Position numbers and translations under genes: made by a program. From positions 175,581,718-175,645,717 of the forward strand of contig CM060704.1 in NCBI GenBank assembly GCA_030686995.1: DNA of 64,000 bases, in the 5' to 3' direction. Under the pieces are notes generated by a model, which saw nothing but the letters and a program-made list of their open reading frames with translations, did not search any database and was not told the DNA's origin. Source of the stretch: Artemisia argyi. Lineage: Eukaryota; Streptophyta; Magnoliopsida; Asterales; Asteraceae. Shown here in pieces: positions 46,118 to 57,136 of this stretch (position 1 is its first letter; each line of letters starts with the position of its first letter).

Positions 46118-47313
46118 GAGTTAACTACATTTTTGGTCCTTGTGGTTGTATCAAAATCTCACTTTTGGTCCAAAATTCAAAAAACGTTCAAAAACAGTCC
46201 AAAAGTCCACGTGGACTTCACTTTTGGTCCAAAATTCGCACCTAGTTAGTTTAGTCGTTGCACCGTTAGTCCTTTAACCAAACGCTCGTTAAGTCAGTTG
46301 CACCGTTAGTCCTTGGTCGTTAGCAATGTTTACACCGTTAGTCCTTGTGGTTAAAAAATTGAAAAAATTCGAAAAAAAAATTTTTTCCAAAAAAAAAATA
46401 ATTTGAAAAATTAGAAAAAAATTCTAAAAAAAAAATTTTTACGAAATTTTTTTTTTCCAAAAAAAAAAATTTGAAAAAAAATTTCTAATAAAATTTTTTC
46501 TTAAAAAATTCGAAAAAATTAAAAAAAAAAAAAAAAAATTTGACGAAATTTTTTTTCCAAAATTCGAAAAAAAATCCAAAAAAAAAATTCGAAAAAAAAA
46601 ATTTCTAATAAAAAATTTTCTTTTAAAAATTTCTAAAAAAATTTCTAATATATTAAAAAAAATTTCTAAAAATTTCCAAAAAAAAAAATTTCTAAAAATT
46701 TCTAAAAATTAAAATGTGTATGTATATATATAAAAAATTTTCCTAAAAATTTCGTCAAAAATTTTTTTTTTTATAAAATTTTTCGAATTTTTTAAGAAAA
46801 AATTTTATTAGAATTTTTTTTTGGAAAAAAAAAGTTCGTCAAAAAAAAAATTTTATAAAATTTTTAGAAATTTTTGGAAAAAAAAAAAATTTAGAAATTT
46901 TTTCGAATTTTTTAAGAAAATTTTTTATTAGAAACTTGTTTTTCAATAAAATTTTCGAAAAAAAATTTTCTTAAAAAATTCGAAAAATTTTATAAAATTT
47001 TTTTTTGACGAACTTTTTTTTTCCAAAAAAAAATTCTAATAAAATTTTTTCTTAAAAATTTCGAAAAATTATATAAAAAAAAAAATTTTTGACGAAATTT
47101 TTAGGAAATTTTTTTATATATATACATACACATTTTAATTTTTAGAAATTTTTAGAAATTTTTTTTTTGGAAATTTTTAGAAATTTTTTATATATATTAG
47201 AATTTTTTTTAATATATTAGAAATTTTTAAAAGAAAATTTTTTATTAGAAATTTTTTTTTTCGAATTTTTTTTTTGGATTTTTTTTCGAATTTTGGAAAA
47301 AAAATTTCGTCAA

Positions 47314-47344
<31 letters not shown>

Positions 47345-47742
47345 TTTCGAATTTTTTAAGAAAAATTTTTATTAGAAATTTTTTTTCAAAATTTTTTTTT
47401 TGGAAAAAAAAAATTTCGTAAAAATTTTTTTTTTAGAATTTTTTTCTAATTTTTCAAATTATTTTTTTTTTGGAAAAAATTTTTTTTTCGAATTTTTTCA
47501 ATTTTTTAACCACAAGGACTAACGGTGTAAACATTGCTAACGACCAAGGACTAACGGTGCAACTGACTTAACGAGCGTTTGGTTAAAGGACTAACGGTGC
47601 AACGACTAAACTAACTAGGTGCGAATTTTGGACCAAAAGTGAAGTCCACGTGGACTTTTGGACTGTTTTTGAACGTTTTTTGAATTTTGGACCAAAAGTG
47701 AGATTTTGATACAACCACAAGGACCAAAAATGTAGTTAACTC
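46118..47742. mobile_element. Near-perfect 1.6-kb palindromic Mutator-like element with A/T core
   Basis: The left end (gagttaactacatttttggt) is matched inverted at the right end. By eye, the outer 250 bases of the two arms are identical. Perfect 9-bp duplications TTATATTTT flank it (46109-46117, 47743-47751). The outer parts contain three copies of caccgttagtcc. The inner 1.1 kb is almost pure A and T runs of the type ttcgaaaaaaaattttt. No ORF is present. Confidence 0.85.
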
Positions 47743-47751
47743 TTATATTTT

Positions 47752-48853
47752 TGCTATCATTTCTCTTTTTTAAAACATTACTTGATGAAATCATAGGCTT
47801 TAAAATTGTATTTATAGTTTACATGGGAGTTTAAAATTCTGTTAAGTGTCAATTTAAGAGGCTTTGAATTAAGATATATAGTTATCTCTTATGCAATAGT
47901 TACCAAATATCTCTGTCCCGTTTCTTTTGATGTGATGTTAAAATGTTAAAGATTAGAATCATCAACTTTTCAAAAATTCTAATGAGTTTTCATTTTCCAA
48001 CTTGTTTATGACCGGAATTGGTATAAATGATACCAGATACATACCTAATTGGTTGGCTTAAAAACGATAGCACATGACTAATTGAGAGGCTTCACCGTAC
48101 GCTTAATTTCTTTGTATAACAAAAGTGATTACTAACCTAGTATATTTGGTTATGCCTAATACATGTATCATAGTCACAAATGGAAATCAGATTGCACTTT
48201 CAGATAATATAAGTCGTGTTAAATAAACATTTCCTATGATGAAACTTTGCTGTTTTTTGGTCTTAGGGATATATCATTCAAAGTGAATGTGTTTGTAGTG
48301 TCTGAAACTCTGAATTGCATAAGGTCTTGCACCACACAAGTGAATATCTATTTTCTATTATTATGTGCGTAGGGTATAAGTATCATGTTTCTTACTAGAA
48401 TTTTCTTAGGAAAGTTGTTAAATAAATTGATTGATATGAGCATAATTGATGTGTTTAAATTGACTGGGTCATAAATTGACTCATGGTCCAAGATTTAGAC
48501 TGGGACATTATCCAAGGGGACCAACGGATCATTTGACAACCACTTGATTAGCTTGATTGTTAACCTTTTTTTTTTTTTTTTTTCCTCTCTCTCTCTCTAA
48601 TAGTTCTCTTCAAGTTAAAATCGAAACGATAACTAATTGTTTGTTGTCTCAAAACGCTCTTAAATATTTTGCATCAAACACACCTTTTGTTAACAAAATG
48701 CAACTCCTTTTTCGCTAAACGGTTTTAAACTGGTGAATAAATTACTCCAAAAAACATTTAGTTCATAAGATGTGAGTGAATCTCACATCTCAGCTTGTTA
48801 CATAGGTGATAAAGACTACATAACTAAGACACAACCACTAACCAACAATTTCA
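47752..48853. other. No recognisable gene
   Basis: The sequence is AT-rich, with one T run and a (CT)n stretch near 48570-48598. Confidence 0.4.
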
Positions 48854-49760
48854 CTATATTTGACTCGAAACAAACAAAAACAAATAGAAGCCACTAATGT
48901 TTAGATTGACTACGAAGATTAATGTCTTGTAGAATGCCTTATGTTCTTTAGTTAAGTCACAAGCATAATCTTTATAACCATCATATACGTCCTCAACATC
49001 CTCAATGTCCGAACTAACCGCTTGATCAACATTCTGCTCACTTGTATTGTCTGTTCTAGCAATAGTCACACTTGATACTAAACCATCATCATTATCAACC
49101 AAGTTGAGCGCATCAAAAAAGTTCGAAGTAACAGTCTTTGCTCCAGTAGTACTCATCACCTTAGAACTCTTAGTTGTACAACTCTTAATAGCCGCATCTT
49201 TCGAGACATTAGCTTCATTCTTCACATTTTTACCCCTTTTAGACGTGGTAGCACCCTTAGCCGGTTTTCTTATAAGGCGATACATAAACTTAGACTTGAG
49301 CACAACCGACCTCGGGTTCCAACTACTAACATTATAGCCTCTGGTACTTTTCCCATTTACCTCTATGTTGGACCATTCATCGGCATTTTAGGTAATTTTG
49401 GACACTATGAATGAGAATGGCCTAATGTTTTATACGTACCACAACGAGGGGGTTGCCATTCATACTCAAATATGGATGGTTTCTCTCGCGTAACCTGTGT
49501 CATCTATTTTTGGAATAGCAACTACCAAATTTTCGATCAGCTTCATATTTGCATTGATTTCATTCCAAACACATATGACTAGTATAAATATCCAACATCA
49601 TAGGTGTGCTAGTAGTTATCGTGCTTAATCTATCTGAAGTATAAGCAACCAACGGGGCATCATGCATTTTAACCCACACTGGAACCTTAGATAAGTCTTT
49701 TTTAGTAAGGCTAACTGAAGGTGACCACTTATTAATAAAAATAGGTGTACCACAAATCAT
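48854..49760 (-). pseudogene. LINE ORF1 pseudogene (DUF4283, degenerate zinc knuckle)
   Basis: On the minus strand, 49760-49560 encodes INKWSPSVSLTKKDLSKVPV and VWVKMHDAPLVAYTSDRLS, typical of the DUF4283 region of plant LINE gag-like ORF1. Around 49475-49400 a zinc knuckle is readable but broken (PPRCGTYKTLGHSHS, stop, CPK), with the second Cys replaced and a stop inside. The 149-codon frame 49303-48854 then gives the tail (TSNFFDALNLVDNDDG, DIEDVEDVYDGYKD). The upstream DUF4283 start and all of ORF2 are missing. Several stops and frameshifts make it nonfunctional. Confidence 0.75.
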
Positions 49761-49899
49761 ACAAGATCCATTTTATAGAAAATTTTCAGCCCTTGATTGG
49801 ACGAAAACAAAATTTTTAACTTTGAAAGAGTTTATTTTATTAGTTTATCTATATAGTTTTTTCAATCATAGTTTTTAGTTTTGTTTATATTACGAGCAA

Positions 49900-50477
49900 T
49901 TCCCTTGACTATACTTATTGCTGATGTTTTGTTAGAGTTTAGAGTTTGTGGATAAATATTAATATACATATGACTAATATCGAATTCGAGACCTCGGGAT
50001 TGCACACTTTACGTATGAAAAGTAAATGAATAATAATAATTATATTTATTATTATTATAAATACAAAACATGTAACGACCGTTAGTACTTAACGGAAAAG
50101 TGACTAACGACCGTGGGATGAAAATAAGAAAAGTATTATTGTGTATTCTATGGGATGTCAAGAAGGTTTCGGAAGCCTCCCTTGGGCTTGTGAACCGATC
50201 GGCCAAGGAGTAGGGGAAACCCACTCCTTGTCAAACTTGGACTCTAAGTTTCAAAGCCTGTAAATACAATTGGAATTTCTAGGTTTTGGGGTACTCTTTA
50301 CACACACAATACCTAAAGGCTTTCTCTCTTTTCTCTCTTGCTCAAAACCGGTCGAACACCCCTAGAACCCTAAGGGTTTCGATTTTGCTTTTGATCCAAA
50401 ATTGTTTTGTGTTTATTTTACTTGCATAAACTTTACTTGGTATTAGTACGTGTGTACAAGAACGAGGTAATAACTCA
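49900..50477. other. LTR-like sequence, probably a relative of 59038-60160
   Basis: Motifs such as cgaccgttagtacttaacgg, gaaccgatcggccaaggag and an ordered series ending in 'accctaattagggtt' (52310 region) recur in inverted order at 59480-60060. I infer one LTR family, split here by the palindromic element at 50487. Boundaries are not resolved. Confidence 0.35.
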
Positions 50478-50486
50478 TTATAGTTA

Positions 50487-52268
50487 GAGTTAATTGCAAA
50501 AATCGTCCCTAAGGTTTACTCATATTGCAGATTTCGTCCTTAATAGTTTAAAATTGCAAAAATCGTCCCTAAATCAAACCTTTTGGCAAATTTTGGTCCC
50601 TAGCTTTAACTACCGTTAAGTACATTCTGTTAGAATTTGCACCGTTAGTCCTTTTTCACCGTTATCTCCTAACGAGATAGAGCACATTGCACCGTTAGTC
50701 CTCTGGGTTAATTGTATTTGCACCGTTAGTCCTTTTTTACGTTTACGCCCGTTTTTTTCGTTTTCGTCCGTTTTACTTCCGTTTTTTACGTTTTCACCCG
50801 GTTTTTTACGTTTTTTTACGTTTTCGTCCGTTTTTTTACGTTTACTTCCATTTTTTTACGTTTACTTACGTTTTCGTCCGTTTTTTTACGTTTTCGTTCG
50901 TTTTTTTTACCTTTTTGTCCGTTTTTTTTTACGTTTACGCCCGTTTTTTTACGTTTACGCCCGTTTTTTTTTACGTTTTCGTCCGTTTTTTTTACCTTTT
51001 CGTCCGTTTTTTTACGTTTGCGCCAATTTTTTTACATTTTCTTCCCTTTTTTTACGTTTTCGTCCGTTTTTTTACGTTTACTTCCGTTTTTTTTACGTTT
51101 TCACCCGGTTTTTTTACGTTTTTTTTACGTTTTCGTCCGTTTTTTTTACGTTTTCGTCTGTTTTTTTTACGCTTTCATCCGGTTTTTTTTACGTTTTCGT
51201 CCGTTTTTTACCTTTACGTCCGTTTTTTTTACATTTACGCCTGTTTTTTTACGTTTTCTTCCGTTTTTTTTTACGTTTACTTCCGTTTTTTACGTTTACT
51301 TCCGTTTTTTTACGTTTTCACCTGGTTTTTTACGTTTTTTTACCTTTTCGTCTGTTTTTTTACGTTACGCCCTTTTTTACGTTTTTTTCCGTTTTTGACG
51401 TTTTAAAAATGGGCGAAAATGTATTAAAAATGGGCGAAAACATATTAAAAACAGGGCAAAACGTAAAAAAAACATGCGAAAAGGTTAAAAACGGAAGAAA
51501 ACGTAAAAAAAACGGGCGTAAACGTATAAAAACGGAAGAAAACGTAAAAAAATAGAAGAAAAGGTAAAAATAAGGGGGTAAACGTAAAAAAACATATAAA
51601 AAGGAAGAGAACGTAAAAACCGGGTAAAAATGTAAAAAAACGGGCGTAAACGTAAAAAAACGAACGAAAACATAAAAAAACAAGTGAGAACGTAAATAAA
51701 CGGGCGTAAACGTAAAAAAAACGGACGAAAACGTAAAATACCGGGAGAAAACGAACGAAAACATAAAAAAAACGGAAGAAAACGTAAAAAAACAGACGAA
51801 AAGGTAAAAAACCGGACGAAAACGTAAAAAAAACAGACGAAAACGTAAAAAACATAAAAAACCGGGTGAAAACGTAAAAAAAACGGAAGTAAACGTAAAA
51901 AAACGGACGAAAACGTAAAAAAATGGACGAAAACGTAAAAAAACGTAAAAAACCGGGTGAAAACGTAAAAAAACGGAAGTAAACGTAAAAAAAATGGACG
52001 AAAACGAAAAATACGGAAGAAAACGTAAAACAGGACTAACGGTGCAAATACAGTTAACCCAGAGGACTAACGGTGCAATGTGCTCTATCTCGTTAGGAGA
52101 TAACAGTGAAAAAGGACTAACGGTGCAAATTCTAACGGAATGTACTTAACGGTAGTTAAAGTTAGGGACCAAAATTTGCCAAAAGGTTTGGTTTAGGGAC
52201 GATTTTTGCAATTTTAAACTATTAAGGACGAAATCTGCAATTTGAGCAAACCTTAGGGACGATTACTC
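50487..52268. mobile_element. Palindromic Mutator-like element with convergent minisatellite arms
   Basis: The left end gagttaattgcaaaaatcgt and the right end (inverted) gagtaatcgtccctaagg match apart from a short deletion at the right tip. Perfect 9-bp TTATAGTTA flanks it (50478-50486, 52269-52277). Outer arms carry three copies of caccgttagtcc. Inner arms are minisatellites of cgttttcgtccgttttttta units on the left (50735-51400) and the reverse complement on the right (51405-52030). The long Phe/Val/Arg ORFs are translations of the repeat. Confidence 0.85.
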
Positions 52269-52865
52269 TTATAGTTATTATCAAGGAATCGATCAATAAA
52301 AAGGTAAGTGATTGATCATTGATTCACATAAACCCTAATTAGGGTTCATCACTTGATCAAAGTTATTAAAGTTTGATTCTTGTTCAGCTAGAATCCCACG
52401 ATACGTTCTTATTTAATTTATGTTAATCTTTAATATGTTATAGGTATTCCTTCGCTTCCACATATTTGTTTATCTGTTTATATGATTGTCATGATTCTTT
52501 AATTTAACATGTTTTAGGTAAACTATTGCAATTTGAGTTGCTATTTACTAGCCATATATTTTAAATAAAAGGAAAATTTTTTAAAGAATATGTATTTAAT
52601 TTTGTATAAAATATATGTATTTAATTTTGTATAAAATATATGATTTAATTTTGTATAAGCATCTAAAATATATGATTGTCACCCTTCTCATTTAATTTTG
52701 CTTTTCATTTGATCATAACTCTCCACTCATTACTTTTTTATTCTTAAGACTTTGTGACTTGATGTAGAGGTGCATGATTGGAGTTTGAAAATGTGACCAT
52801 CAATTAAAGAAAGGTTAATCAAACACGTAACGAAACCCAGAAATCGACTAAGTGATGTATTGGTT

Positions 52866-53252
52866 TTTTTTAAAGGTAAATTTCAACTTAGAAACGATCA
52901 CCTTCGCGGACAGCGAAGGCCACATCGCCACCCCGCCAGACTATGTTGTCTTAACCGGGTTCACGCTGATCTCAGGTGGTAACGGGTTTCTCCCGGAAAC
53001 CGTACTGCCTCCACACAAGTTTACCTTGCTGGAGAAACAGCCGGATGAAAACCAGGCCATGCTCAAGATTTGAACCCCCGCAACGAGTGGCTTGAAGGTT
53101 CAAATCTATCATTGTAATATATCTCCGGAACAATATGGTCTAGAAGTGGACCACAAGTGAGGACTTCCCGGGTGGTCACCCACCCGGTACTACTCCCACT
53201 TGTGGCTCGCTTAACAAGTTAAGCCCCACCCACTAGACCACAAGTCCTTTGA
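52866..53252 (-). mobile_element. SINE with 17-bp target duplication
   Basis: Perfect copies of TAAGTGATGTATTGGTT flank the element (52849-52865, 53253-53269). On the minus strand it starts near CTTGTGGTCTAGTGGGTG, with an A-box-like TGGTCTAGTGGG, and carries GGGTTCAAATC as a B-box-like motif further in. It ends in a short A tail. At 387 bp it is long for a plant SINE, and the 73-codon plus ORF (52852-53073) is antisense to it and not supported. Confidence 0.7.
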
Positions 53253-53690
53253 TAAGTGATGTATTGGTTAACATGTTAAATCAGTTTAGGTTTTGTTTCA
53301 AGACATGCTTAAACAATTAATCTATTGAAACTTACAATTGCAATCAAGTTAAATATCATGAATATCCTTAGTACTAACATCCCATTTTACCGTAAGTAAA
53401 TATCATTATCTAAAACAGTAAATAGTAAACTGATTACGAGTTTGATTAGTTGCATTATGACATGCGTAACAAAACTAATAAGAAATCATTTTAGATGTAG
53501 TTCAAATAGTTGAATTATATATCTTTTGATGCATTTGAGAAAGAAAGAAAATCTATCTACCTTACGATATGTACTTCAAGAATTTGGTATACGGTCATAC
53601 TCTCCCAAGTCTACTTCACCCACCATTACATCATCACATCATATCTTGTACATACTATCTATATTTTTTCAAACTCCTAGCATATTAGCA

Positions 53691-53933
53691 AAGTAAAGTA
53701 ACTCCCAATACCGTCTTTCACGGGTTGTGGGTCTCAATATCGTTTCTACGGTATATGAAAGAGGTTGAGACGTAGACAACCTTACCCCTACCTAAGGTAG
53801 AGAGGCTGCTTCCGGTTCTACCAAAGGTAGAAAAAGTCCTCCGGCCTTGCAAAGGGGTGAGGATCATATCAAACCCTTGACCTCTTTCTTAAAAGGCAAG
53901 GGTGCTAACCACTTGATTCAACCTTGCTTTTTT
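53691..53933 (-). mobile_element. Au-like SINE with 17-bp target duplication
   Basis: Perfect copies of CTCCTAGCATATTAGCA flank it (53674-53690, 53934-53950). On the minus strand it starts with a tRNA-like head (AAGTGGTTAGCACC, then GGTCAAGGGTTTGAT). It continues with a body containing ctaccttaggtaggggtaag and ends near gacccacaacccgtg, as in the Au SINE family. Confidence 0.75.
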
Positions 53934-53950
53934 CTCCTAGCATATTAGCA

Positions 53951-54425
53951 GAAAAGAATAATTCATTTCAATATAGTATAGTTGAGAAATAGCAGACTTA
54001 ACATAACAGAAAAAATTAAGTAGCCTTATTTTAGCTGCTAATAAACATAGCTAAATTCAAATTGAATCTTCATGAAAAAAGACAATAATATATATTTTGT
54101 TTAAACTTTAAACAACCAAAAAAAGAGAATATCGCAATCTTTGTGAAGAGGGGACTTGAGAGCAAGAAGATAAAGGTACACAAGTACACTATGATGTATT
54201 ATTGTCTAGTCAAACGCCTGATATTACTTAGATGCTTGAAGTTTATTAAAATAGCCTTAAGTATGAGTATATTATCAAGTCATATGCTTAACTATAAGAT
54301 TCTTGGTTATATAAATATACTATAATTGTAAATGACAATAACCCAAAAAAAATAGATATAGCAAGAGAGAAGATGTCTAATATGGATGACTAATTTTAAC
54401 TTCACAAATGTAGCACATTATTACA
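53951..54425. other. 3' flank of the DELLA gene
   Basis: This AT-rich sequence lies downstream of the DELLA stop and presumably includes its 3' untranslated region. No further gene is seen. Confidence 0.4.
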
Positions 54426-56078
54426 TTATTGAGAATGGTTTATATCACCAATGGTATGGCTTGGTTTTGGAATTGCTTGCCAAGCCGAAGCTGCAATAAG
54501 GGGACGACTATGCCATCCAAGTGTCAAACATCCTTCATTTTCCTCAACAGAATACCCCTCGGCCGAAAACAAGGTCAATAACATTCGGGCTTGCTTGAAC
54601 GCATTGGACCCTAAATTTAAGGGTCGAAATCCAGCACTAGTTAACCGATCCCTCCATCTAACCAATGGTTCATGCCTCTCTACACGAGCCGACCCTTCAC
54701 AACATACCACATTGCATATTTCTCTTTGTATATATAGTTCTGCTAAGGTTTTTTCAGGTTGGGCCGTGCATGCATCTAACGAGTCAAACATTGTCGAGTA
54801 ATAGTATAACGCTTCAGTGAACCGATCCAAGAACTCAGGTTGGTTGTGATAAGATTCTTGTTCCACAACCATTAAAATTCGTGGATTCAAATCGTGAATC
54901 CAGTCAAGGACCAATTCAATAGGTGGCCCACGAGGGCCATTTGGTCCTAACAACTTATGCAACTGCATTATCGAATTTACTGCAACAGCCTCTTTCGGGC
55001 TAACTTGAAGCATCCATGGCTTCACATCATCCAAATGCGTAGCCGCAACACCTCTGAACGCAAACCTCACATTAACGGACCGGGCCAGTTCCGCCAACTT
55101 AAGCCCGATCTCACGTAACGAGTCCCTTCCATCTGGACTCGGCGGCCCAATGCCCGTCAGCCTTAACAAAGGCGGCCCACCAGGCCGCAACGCCAGCGCT
55201 TGTATCAGCGCTGGCCATTGCAACCCTTGCATCAAATTAAAATCAATCACATGAACACAATCATGACCATCAAACGCCTCCAAAATGGCTTGATTAGCCG
55301 TAAAATGAGCAAATTTCAAATAAGGACATGCCTCATAATAATGATGATACAATATCTCATTCTCATAAGCCGATAACTCGACTTGAACAACACCATTTTG
55401 CGGCGCGTGAACCACACGCCTACTCAACGCGTCTACAAAAAAACTCCCAACTTTCCCAATACCACATGCACTATTCACACGAACAAGCAAACCTTGTAAA
55501 TCATCAATCAACAAACCAGCCAATGACATATTGCCACGTTGCACCGCTTCAGCACACGTCATCAAAACATGCACCAACCTAATACTAACATCCTCCTCAA
55601 AAATTTCACCATGAGGTAAAACATTCGTATTACCACTATTTACCATAACATCATTATTCACCTGACTATTTAAATTTGTACTTAAATTTAAATCTTCAGG
55701 TCCAGAACCCGAAAAACCTGAATAAAGCTCAGGTTTTCCGGGTTCTGTATTCAGCTCATTAAGTAAAGAGTCTACCCAAGAAGCAAGATCAGAAGGGTTA
55801 TAATACACACCATCATTTCCAAGCTCACTCATTTCACCAGGAGATGACTTAACCATAGCAGATTCAAGGCTTTGAAGACGTTCAGCTACATGGGTCAGTT
55901 CATTTGATCGTACTTTGTACCCTGCACCTGCTAGCAAGTGGTCTAGCTGGTGGCTATGGTGGTGGTGGTCAGGTGGTTGTGGTGGTGGCTTAGTGGAGGT
56001 TGAACATGCTGAGGAGGAGGGTGAAGGTGACGTGGCACTGGCGTTAGTGAGTGATGAAGTGTGAGTGTGAGGACTCAT
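54426..56078 (-). CDS. DELLA-type GRAS protein with altered DELLA motif
   Basis: The gene is intronless and encodes 550 residues. The N-terminus (1-45) is Ser/Thr/Pro/His-rich. Residues 46-72 (DHLLAGAGYKVRSNELTHVA) align with the DELLA motif, but the second residue is His instead of Glu. Residues 89-94 (DGVYYNP) correspond to TVHYNP, followed by SDLASWVDSLLNELN. The GRAS domain is complete: LHR I (VRLVHVLMTCAEAVQ, from 167), VHVID at 275-279, GLQWPALIQALALRPGG, LRLTGIGPP, the PFYRE-like region, RVERHEP and a closing SAW region (LGWHSRPLIAASAWQAIP). DELLA proteins restrain gibberellin responses in the nucleus and are destroyed after GID1-gibberellin binding to the N-terminal motifs. The altered motif could change that sensitivity, which is inference. 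Confidence 0.88.
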   Translation of the reverse strand: MSPHTHTSSLTNASATSPSPSSSACSTSTKPPPQPPDHHHHSHQLDHLLAGAGYKVRSNELTHVAERLQSLESAMVKSSPGEMSELGNDGVYYNPSDLASWVDSLLNELNTEPGKPELYSGFSGSGPEDLNLSTNLNSQVNNDVMVNSGNTNVLPHGEIFEEDVSIRLVHVLMTCAEAVQRGNMSLAGLLIDDLQGLLVRVNSACGIGKVGSFFVDALSRRVVHAPQNGVVQVELSAYENEILYHHYYEACPYLKFAHFTANQAILEAFDGHDCVHVIDFNLMQGLQWPALIQALALRPGGPPLLRLTGIGPPSPDGRDSLREIGLKLAELARSVNVRFAFRGVAATHLDDVKPWMLQVSPKEAVAVNSIMQLHKLLGPNGPRGPPIELVLDWIHDLNPRILMVVEQESYHNQPEFLDRFTEALYYYSTMFDSLDACTAQPEKTLAELYIQREICNVVCCEGSARVERHEPLVRWRDRLTSAGFRPLNLGSNAFKQARMLLTLFSAEGYSVEENEGCLTLGWHSRPLIAASAWQAIPKPSHTIGDINHSQ

Positions 56079-56200
56079 GGTTATTTGTTGTGTGTGTGTT
56101 TGAAGGTGTTTTTAGTGTGTGTGAAGTTGAGAGAGAAAGAAGCTAAAGAGTATGTGATCTAGGAATATGGTGAATACTAGTTAAAGATGCTCCATGTAAA

Positions 56201-56203
<3 letters not shown>

Positions 56204-56240
<37 letters not shown>
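56204..56240. repeat. Poly-T tract 126 bp upstream of the DELLA start
   Basis: Thirty-seven T residues in a row lie in the likely promoter or 5' leader of the DELLA gene. Confidence 0.9.
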
Positions 56241-56241
<1 letters not shown>

Positions 56242-56550
56242 GTTTTTGGTTTAATATTTTCGATACTTTCTAAAATTTTGTGTTTGGGTTAAATTAATTA
56301 GTATGAATTATTTAAAGTATTTGGTTGGAATATTTATATTTTTGGTTTTCTTTATATGAGATTGTGAAAAAGATATATTTGTACAACTAGATATGAAACA
56401 AAATCGAAATTGGAGTGTGTGACTACTACTAGTCTACTACGCGTTTTCAGTTATGTCGATATATAATTTTGTTCTTTGTATGGTTCGATAAAGATGTGTA
56501 TTTCTTCTCTTTTGCGTAGATGTAATAGTTAGTGGAAGTCTTAATTAACA

Positions 56551-56691
56551 AGGAGATGATTCGCACACGTTAACTATTATTTGCATACACATATATACAC
56601 GCAATTAATGCATGATATTAATATCGTATGAGTATCTCACGCATAAATTAAAGTCTTTCAATTAATACTCAACGTGTGCAAATCAGTTCCT
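56551..56691. mobile_element. Mutator-type MITE, diverged copy
   Basis: The ends AGGAGATGATTCGCACACGT and (inverted) AGGAACTGATTTGCACACGT resemble the family at 25536 and 36148. The target duplication is no longer clear. Confidence 0.55.
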
Positions 56692-56757
56692 AATATGATA
56701 GAAGGGATTTATAAGGTGTTATAAAATGAGTGTTGTTATACATACCTTCTTAAGAAT

Positions 56758-57136
56758 AGACGAGTTTCCGCGTATAGCAACAGTATTCTATAGCGGTAGA
56801 TAGTTTTAGTGATAAAAAAAAACGTTTATGGGTTATAAATGAAAAATAATAAAAGTTTGAGAATTTGGAGATTAAACATAATGTTTTGAAATCTAGTTTG
56901 ACCCGATTGAACCGTTCTGGTCGAAAAACGTGCCAATTTAAACCGAGTCAAATTAAATCGGGTAAACCCGGTTTTTGATGTGTATTAATAATTTCGTTTT
57001 GAAATATATGTTTTAATTATTTCATTTTTAAGTTTCAACTTTTCACTTGCTCATAATTAATTGTTTCAACATTTCTTTTTAATTTTTTTCATTTTTTTTT
57101 TTTAACTTTTTACTTTGACAATTTTGTTTTATAGAT
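56758..57136 (-). mobile_element. Diverged mini-Helitron near DELLA
   Basis: On the minus strand the 3' end has an imperfect hairpin (CTGTTGCTATACGCGG) then AAACTCGTCTAT. A possible 5' end is TCTATAAAACAAAATTGTC near 57136. It resembles the copies at 11694-12720 in its 3' end; the 5' boundary is a guess. Confidence 0.4.

Noticed and set aside
50915..51855. Long Phe/Val/Arg ORFs on both strands
   Set aside because: They come from the cgtttttttacgttttcgtc minisatellite; every frame is open because of unit length and composition.
50735..52030. CRISPR-like direct repeats
   Set aside because: The repeats are contiguous minisatellite units without unique spacers, in a eukaryotic nuclear sequence.
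52852..53073. 73-codon plus ORF with good codon-like composition
   Set aside because: It lies antisense within a SINE bounded by perfect 17-bp target duplications, and has no recognisable domain.
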